Below are positions 57,551-64,000 of a stretch of 64,000 nucleotides of DNA, one piece after another; the first letter of the stretch is position 1; each line of letters opens with the position of its first letter. Below the pieces are notes generated by a model that was given only the letters and a program-made list of their open reading frames with translations, did not search any database and was not told where the DNA came from. The stretch spans positions 35,143,025 to 35,207,024 of the forward strand of contig NC_134515.1 of the NCBI RefSeq assembly GCF_027942865.1, given 5' to 3'. Made by a program: the position numbers and the translations under genes. This DNA comes from Odontesthes bonariensis (lineage: Eukaryota; Chordata; Actinopteri; Atheriniformes; Atherinopsidae).

Positions 57551-60500
57551 TCATGGGGAAGTGGGACTTCCTGCGTCGCTGCTCTCACTCACCTGCTGTT
57601 GAACCATCTCCCTGGCAACACAGGTAATCTGACCATTTGCACCCGAGACCCCCGCCCTGCGATAACAAACACAGTTAATGAGAAAAGCTATCCTTGACCA
57701 ATTGTGAAAGAGGGCGTGTACATGTTGGCCTGTATTGGATCGATTCATCCAGAGACAAGTTCTAACAAAAAAAACAGGCAGATCTCATTCCCAAAACTCA
57801 GTCAAGAGAATTAGGATGAAAACCACTCAGCTCTACACTGATATCTTTTACAGTTCTAGTTCCAAAACTAAGCATGTGTGGTGAGTCGGTGACATGCACA
57901 GTGCAGAGTGGTGTAAAAAGTAGAGGTGCACCGAATATTCGGCAACCGAAAATATTCGGCCGAAAACGCAAAAAAAAACCACATTCGGCTTTCGGCCGAA
58001 AGCCAAATGAGTGGCCGAATCGGAGGCCGAATAGTGGTGACGCAAAATTATCCACAGACGGTGGAGTCGACAGAACCAAACTCATCTGTAAACTCTGCCA
58101 ATATGCCACCCATTGATTCAATGCGAGACTCCGGTTCTTTTCACAAACGCCACATCAACACCGTAGAACTAAATGTTCAAGTAAACAAAATAAAATACAA
58201 CAATAGTTGTTGTAATCATTAAAGAAATAGAACTCTTAGCATTTTCGCTGGTACCAATAAATAATCAAAGTAATACTGGCCACTTTAGCTGCTTCTCAAA
58301 CAACGGCAGAGTCATTCCCCAGAGGCAATCTGCAGGGTTAGAACTAGGATACTTTAACTTACACTTCTCCTATGCATCACATTCATCCAGTTACAGCAAA
58401 CACCACGAAGTATGGAGTGATGAAATAAAAATAAACTAGCAGGTAACATCACGCTACAGGTGCTCCTCGGTCTCTGTGTGAAGCTAACGGAGCTAACCGG
58501 CGCTACTTCCTGTTTTACTTGTTTCAACATAAAAGCATGTATTTCAAAATACATTTTTAAAAAACTCCTGCATTTACAGCCAAGTTGAATTGTCTTCTCA
58601 CCGTAGTAGTTTCAGTCTAAAATATCACTAAAAGGCAAAACACACAAACTACAAAAAATGCTGCCACTGTTCCTGAAGGAGCAGGCTACCTAGACTCTAT
58701 GCCAAAAAGGACACTCAGATAATTTGTTATATTGCATGTTTTTACATTTTTGTGTTGGAACGCGTTTATAATATGTTGTATTTTTTGTTGTTGTATGAAA
58801 TGAATGAAAAAAACCCCAGAATGAATTGAAAATGGGAATTAATTAAACTTATCTCTAGTTATTAGTAATAACTTTTGAAGATTTCAAATAAACATTTATT
58901 TTCTTTGAAAAACATGTCTAAACATTTATTGTAAGGCGTAGATTTAAGCAATATTTAAAAATGGTGAAAAATCTAACTTTTGTTAACTTAACTGAACTGT
59001 AATATTCGGTTTCGGTATTCGGCCAAGTGATTAATTATTATTCGGTTTCGGTTTCGGCCACAAATTTTCATTTCGGTGCACCTCTAGTAAAAAGAGTGGC
59101 GACACTCCCATAGACTTATATAGAAAGAAAGGAACGCAAAGTCACGTGGGTCACGGAGACGCCAATAGTTCCAAACAAGGGACGCAGCTCCGTTGATCTC
59201 AATTGCTCGTCAAGAACAGTTACTGGTAAGTTCATTTTTAAGCATTATCTATCAGAAGTATACTGTTAGACGTCGTTATTTTTACATTTGGTTAGCATGA
59301 AATGTTGACGTTAATAATGGAATGGATTTAGGGACCTAACTGAAAGCTTGTTAACGGAGGCTAACGTGATCATTTCACTAAAGTCCGTTAAATTTTTATT
59401 GTCAGGTGACATTATGTAAAGTTGTTCTGATTGTTAGGTTTTAAAACATTACCAAAATACTATTATATGCCCACAGTAATAATACATTTATTACATTTTT
59501 GGTTTTTCTGAAGTATTCTCTCCGGTAAATTGATGAAATTGCAACATTTTTTGGCATTGTGAGGCATTAGCTGACTGGTCTTTAATTAAGTAAGTTTTTT
59601 TCAGCATAGCTCTAGCACAGTGCATGTCTATGAGTGGGTCTGCTTATACTTACTTCTGTTGTGCCTCCTCAGTCAATGGAGTCATCCCTGGTTGCTTCCC
59701 AAAGAAGAAACTGGACCACCAATGGCCAGAGTCCTGCTTGGGAAGTCCTGGAGTGACACAAAGCGTAACACTGAGTTTACATAACAATTAGTTGTGATTC
59801 AACACTTTGTTCTTCCAGTGCTTAGGGGAAATATCCCATTTTCAGGAGCGTCTTATCTGTCAAATGTGAAATTAATTCTTCTCTTTAATTCCTCCTCTTC
59901 CAGTGCTCCTCTCTCCTGTGGAGTCCCTCAAGGATATATTCTTGGCCCTATCCTCTTCTCATTGTATATGCTACCACTTGGGTCAAGTTTAGCCAGGCAC
60001 AACCTTTCTTTCCACTGTTATGCAAACGATTTACAAATTTATCTACCATTGAAGCCAAATAGTAACAGTGCACAATGTTCTTTGTTTAATTGTATTGCTG
60101 ATATTAAGCAGTGGTTGGCCCAAAATTTTCTTCATTTAAATGATGACAAAACTGAATGCATTGTGTTTGGGGACAGTGTGACGGCTGGCTTTGGCACCTC
60201 GTCTTCAAAGCTTAGCTCAACCGTCAAATCTGGGAGTGACCTTTGACAGTCATCTGAGGTCGGACAAACAAATTAACAATGTCGTCAGGACTAGTTTTTT
60301 CCAGTTACGTCTCCTGGCCAAAGTTAAAATGTTTTTAAGTCGTCATGACCTTGAGAAAGCCATCCATGCCCTAATAAGTTCAAGGTTAGACTATCGCAAT
60401 GCACTTTATGTCGGCATCTCCCAGTCTTCTCTCAGTCGCCTTCAACTTGTGCAGAACGCTGCTGCCCGTCTTTTAACCAACACCAACAGCCGTGTGCACA

Positions 60501-61604
60501 TCACTCCTGTTCTCAACTCCCTCCATTGGCTTCCTGTCCTTTATAGAATTCATTTTAAACTTTTAACGTTTGTTTTTAAAGCTCTTAACGGCCTTGCCCC
60601 ATCATATTTATCTGAGCTTTTAACAGTCCGCAATCCTGGTAGAGCTCTGAGTTCGTCAAATCAATTTTTGCTGGAAGTGCCCAGGTCAGAATACAAACCC
60701 TGGGGTGACCAAGCCTTTTCTGTCGCTGCCCCCAGGCTCTGGAATAAGCTCCCCGTCCAGCTGCGTCTTATTTCTGACCTGGTTCTCTTCAAATCTAGGC
60801 TAAAAACCTACTTATTTAGGATTGCTTTTAATAGCCAGTAGTATGATGACACTTTTATCTTATCATATTCGATTTTGTTGTATTTTATTGCTTTCACTGT
60901 TCTTTTATTTTTACTTATTCTTCTCTTTATTTTATTACCTGCTGTAAAGCACTTTGGTACATCGGAATGATTGTCTGTAAAGGGCTGTATAAATAAAGTA
61001 CATTTACATTAATCAACGCAAAAATTATTTGTTTTTTAACATTGTAGAAGCAAACTGATGGCAATTTTAATACCACGGGATTGAAACGCATGCTTGTTAC
61101 ATCAGCTAGACTGAGAAACGGCTCCCGTTTCAACTCCCTGGATGCGCCAGGAGGCTTTTTATTTAGTACAGAAACCTGAATTATCACCAAAGAACATGGT
61201 TAAAAGAAATCCTCCAACCATGAGAAACATGAAAATGTAAAATTGAAAATGACTGTTCTGTGTGACTGGAGAAAGTCAGATCAGAAACCAATGCAACTGC
61301 GTGTTCCGAGGCAACAACAGCGTGACAAAACGGATGCCATGGGTGCAATACTGAAACCTTTCACCAAACCCAGAAAAGAACTGAGCTCAAGGATACTTTC
61401 AAAGGTATGGTATTTCAAAGGAATGCTCACAGAGAAATATGAGGACCTTGTTAGAAATGTACTGCGGCTGCAACTTCGATTGAGATCATTTGGAGCACAA
61501 TATGCACGCAGTCAGTCCGTCCCTACTCAGACTTTGATCAGTGGATTTAAGTTTTGGAACCTACGACAGTCCACATTCTGTTCAGATAATAATAACAATA
61601 ATAG

Positions 61605-61644
<40 letters not shown>

Positions 61645-62547
61645 ATTCAGCAGGAAACTGAGCCAAATTAATCTTTTAAAAAGAAACACTAACCTGGATG
61701 GTGAGGGATGACCTCCCCACTGTACTCTGAACTGCCACAAGAGCTGCTGCTGGATGTAGAGCCGATGCGCCCTGCAGGAAGAACAAGAAGAGAAAGAGTT
61801 GCAGAAATACGCATCTGTAATTTGGCCTTATTTTAATTTCTGAAACATGCTACTTCTTTCACCCAGATCTGTCCACTACAGAATAGGATAGAATGCTCTT
61901 TGTCATTATACAACGAAACTGGAGTGGGAAATTTTTTTTTTAATTATTTATTTTTTGATGAAAATTGATGAATAAAGTATTTTTCTATTATATTCTAAGA
62001 TGAAGCGTAGAATGGGTATACCCAAGGACTTCAAATTTAATAAATACAATAATCAAATTACATTTTTCTCTGGTTATACAACCACAGTCTGAGAGACAAT
62101 CCAGGAGCTGTAGTGCACTCTCTTTATTAAAGTTGACAGTCTTCTCAACTTTAAAGCATACGTGGCTGTAAGAATCCAGTCTGACATGAAATGTAATTGC
62201 AATCATCTGGAAAATTCCTCCATCACAAGACAAATATTGAACTTGCAGTCACTATTTAACACACGCTTTCTTATTAATTTATAATACTCAGATCTCAATC
62301 TTGCCAACAAAGTTCAAATCAGGAACATTCCAAGGCGACCGCACTCTTACTCATCCTCTTTAACATTTTTACTACTTTCACGATGCTTAACTTGACGGGA
62401 GTAAATCATACATTTAATGTCAGTTTAACAGCTGGTCAACCAACAGATGGAGGGAGACATTTCCACCATGAGGAAATGGAGGAGAGACTCACTTCGGTAG
62501 TAGTCAGTGGTTGCCACAAGAGAGCCACCTGCAGGAATTGCTGCCAT
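57551..62547 (-). CDS. ppdpf: Pancreatic progenitor cell differentiation and proliferation factor
   Basis: Four coding exons on the minus strand: 62547-62493, 61771-61694, 59747-59654 and 57656-57551. All junctions are GT-AG, and the lengths 55+78+94+106 give 110 residues plus stop (the human protein is 114). Exon 1 codes for [18 protein letters not shown], exon 2 for [20 protein letters not shown] and then IPHHP, exon 3 for [19 protein letters not shown], and exon 4 for a serine-rich tail ending SPTSP. These are hallmark PPDPF features: Ser-rich centre and the HWW-FFFGK motif. The protein is small, with no signal peptide or membrane span. In zebrafish exdpf is linked to exocrine pancreas growth. 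The start exon seems spliced at 62586 (CCAG/GG), so an upstream untranslated exon is likely but not found. Intron 1 (61772-62492) shows nothing else; intron 2 holds an L2 and a poly(A) run; intron 3 holds a hAT element. Confidence 0.93.
57921..59086 (+). mobile_element. hAT element, non-autonomous, in ppdpf intron 3
   Basis: Inverted ends TAGAGGTGCACCGAAT and TTTCGGTGCACCTCTA are flanked by the exact 8-base duplication GTAAAAAG (57913-57920 and 59087-59094). Subterminal ATTCGG motifs are frequent at both ends. At 58076-58113 a remnant [13 protein letters not shown] resembles half of a BED zinc finger, so it descends from a ZBED-type autonomous hAT. The catalytic domain is absent. Confidence 0.93.
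59822..61010 (+). mobile_element. L2 LINE (family C), in ppdpf intron 2, inactive
   Basis: It encodes [20 protein letters not shown] and [12 protein letters not shown], where the catalytic YADD reads YAND (AAC at 60025-60027). A one-base loss near 60225 shifts the frame, and the remainder continues from about 60200 to 60841 ([17 protein letters not shown] to [14 protein letters not shown]). The 3' end is TAAATAAAGTACATTTACATT. It lies opposite to the gene. Confidence 0.88.
61605..61643. repeat. Poly(A) run
   Basis: About 38 consecutive A in ppdpf intron 2. The lysine run in the open frame across it (61243-61671) is caused by this. Confidence 0.9.
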
Positions 62548-62979
62548 TCTTCTGTTACTGGTCCGTGTAAAACGTCTGATGGAACCCTGGACAGGTAATT
62601 TAACATGATTCAACATGACATCAAACCACAGAAGATTCAATCTTTCAGAGATCCAAATCTCTGTTTCCACACAAGATCCCGCACACAGGTACAAGCTGGA
62701 AGTCATTTATACAATCTGCAGGTATTCACATGTAGGCAAAATTAATGTCTGCAGACTTTAGTTCATTGCATTTTCTAGTTTTATCATTAAAAATTTGCTA
62801 ATGCAAAAGACAAATATAAATATATTGAGAATGAGGAGTTGTCGTCATAGTACAGAGCCCCGCCCCTATCCGCCATGTTGGCAGAATGCTAGCGAGAAAA
62901 CGCCATTCTCTCCGTTCGTTTACATTGTACGCGTGTGTTTTTAAATCAGTAAGTTTAAACAGTGCGGAATTGCAAGAAC

Positions 62980-63729
62980 ATGCCTGGAAATCACTGCTGT
63001 GTGAAGAACTGTTCCAGTACCTCACATAATACGTTTGGGAAACATAGGAACAACGAAATACATTTTTTTTTCGGTTTCCTAAATGGATGCAGCATCAGGG
63101 AGAGCAGGCGTCTGACCTGACGAGGAGACGCCGGGTTGCCTGGCTGGCTGGACCTTACTTTCGATTGCACCCCTCCGTCGATGAGAGTGTGTTCTCTACA
63201 TTTTCACTCGGGTACGTTCTCTAAAAATCTCTTTATGTTGTTGTCTCTTAAAGCTACGAAGTTACTTTATGTTGTTGCAAACCCTGAAGTGCACCTGACG
63301 TTGCTGCCTAGCTAGCTAACTAGCGAACTGTTGCCTCTTCGAAAATGCTCAATTTGCAAACTGTTGCCTCTTCGAAAATTAATGTTAACTACCCCCTAAT
63401 GTGGCTAATGTGTTAATGTGTACCCCTTCAGCCCTTTTGTCATACCATGAGCAGCGTTACCCTCTCAGTCTGTATCTTTATTTTGCATATGTTCTGTGAT
63501 GGGTTTGCCATTGATTGCATAGGTTTTTTTCATAAACTATTTATTCTGTTGTAGGTAAGCCATCATATGAGATGTTGGAGAACCACGCTGACTGGACAAA
63601 TTCAGCTTTTTACATTCAACTGTACCTGTGCACATGCTGCTCAAATGTGAGGGTGAAAACCTAATGCCTTTAGATAAGATTGTCACTGTTTGCTGTGCCT
63701 TAACGAACATGTGCAAAAGTGTTGTTTGA
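62980..63729 (+). pseudogene. THAP-domain transposon-like gene, internally deleted
   Basis: From ATG 62980 the peptide MPGNHCCVKNCSSTSHNTFG starts a THAP zinc finger. A T9 run at 63063-63071 breaks the frame; the next frame continues FPKWMQHQGEQASDL, TRRRRVAWLAGPY and VDESVFSTFSLG to a donor at 63211, where the expected final Cys and His of the finger are lost. After TTGTAG at 63546-63551, KPSYEMLENHADWTN completes the domain, though joining GT-AG would not keep the frame. At 63664-63729 the C-terminal peptide KIVTVCCALTNMCKSVV resembles the end of THAP-linked DDE transposases. An AATAAA follows at 63762. The catalytic middle is missing. A host THAP gene is less likely. Confidence 0.62.
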
Positions 63730-63769
63730 GTTCATTCCTCATTACTTTTTAATTTGTTTGAAATAAATG

Positions 63770-64000
63770 CTTGAAACAACTTGATATGGCTTAACAATGT
63801 TTATTAACAGAACAGGAAAAAAGAATAAGGGCGCCAGGTGCAGAATGTAATATACCTCTAGGAAAAGTTAACAGTGCACAAGAACATGTGTGCATTCAGA
63901 ATAAAAAGTATAAAAATTTCCAGCATGTAAACATTGACAACAAGCAATAATAAAATAATACTGTTACTAGTGCAAAAGAACAAAGAAACACTATTCAGCA
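63770..64000. other. Non-coding right edge
   Basis: No feature recognised; the sequence is cut by the window. Confidence 0.4.

Noticed and set aside
61243..61671. 142-codon plus-strand open frame in ppdpf intron 2
   Set aside because: It runs through a poly(A) tract coding for lysines, lies antisense in an intron, and shows no family signature.

Overview
This is a piece of a ray-finned fish (teleost) nuclear genome, probably percomorph-like. Three things point there: intron-containing vertebrate genes, a typical fish mixture of transposable elements (Tc1, hAT, Harbinger, TTAA-target elements, L2, RTE/Rex3-like, L1, Ty3/gypsy, endogenous retrovirus, tRNA-derived SINEs), and long AT-rich non-coding DNA. 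I find no prokaryotic features and no CRISPR array. All calls come from reading the sequence; nothing was searched against a database.

Host genes. The only host gene I can assemble completely is ppdpf (pancreatic progenitor cell differentiation and proliferation factor, exdpf), on the minus strand at 57551-62547. It has four coding exons that splice into a 110-residue protein; intron 3 holds a hAT element and intron 2 an L2 LINE. A lone start exon on the plus strand at 26084-26138 looks like the first coding exon of the paralogue ppdpfl. It has exactly the same 55-nt coding length and splice phase as exon 1 of ppdpf, but I could not find its downstream exons.

Layout. 0.85-3 kb: intron-containing hAT transposase, broken near its start. 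3.7-6.5 kb: minus-strand Ty3/gypsy gag-protease remnant split by a nearly intact Tc1 element and a SINE. 6.5-8.6 kb: Tc1 relic and a hAT-like element containing an L2 fragment. 9.4-27 kb: mostly non-coding, with SINEs, small TTAA elements (one with a 63-bp-arm hairpin), L2 and RTE tails, and a 550-bp element carrying the start of a RecQ-like helicase. 27041-37408: a 10.4-kb minus-strand endogenous retrovirus with almost identical LTRs, an open gag, decayed pol and env, and a very long leader full of repeats. 37.4-44 kb: RTE relic, Tc1 interrupted by L2, and a 28S rRNA fragment beside a SINE. 45.5-47.3 kb: L1 relic with a solo LTR inside. 47.6-55.5 kb: L2 copies nested in one another, a large foldback element and a Harbinger transposase relic. 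57-62.6 kb: ppdpf. 62.9-63.8 kb: a degenerate THAP-domain transposon-like gene.

How it fits together. Most of the DNA is a record of repeated insertion into earlier insertions. Several events can be ordered from target-site duplications: Tc1 into gypsy gag, L2 into Tc1, a solo LTR into L1, L2 into L2, and a hAT into a ppdpf intron. The most unusual points are the young-looking but coding-defective retrovirus, the helicase-bearing deletion element, the two ppdpf-family genes facing each other about 31 kb apart, and the 28S rRNA fragment.
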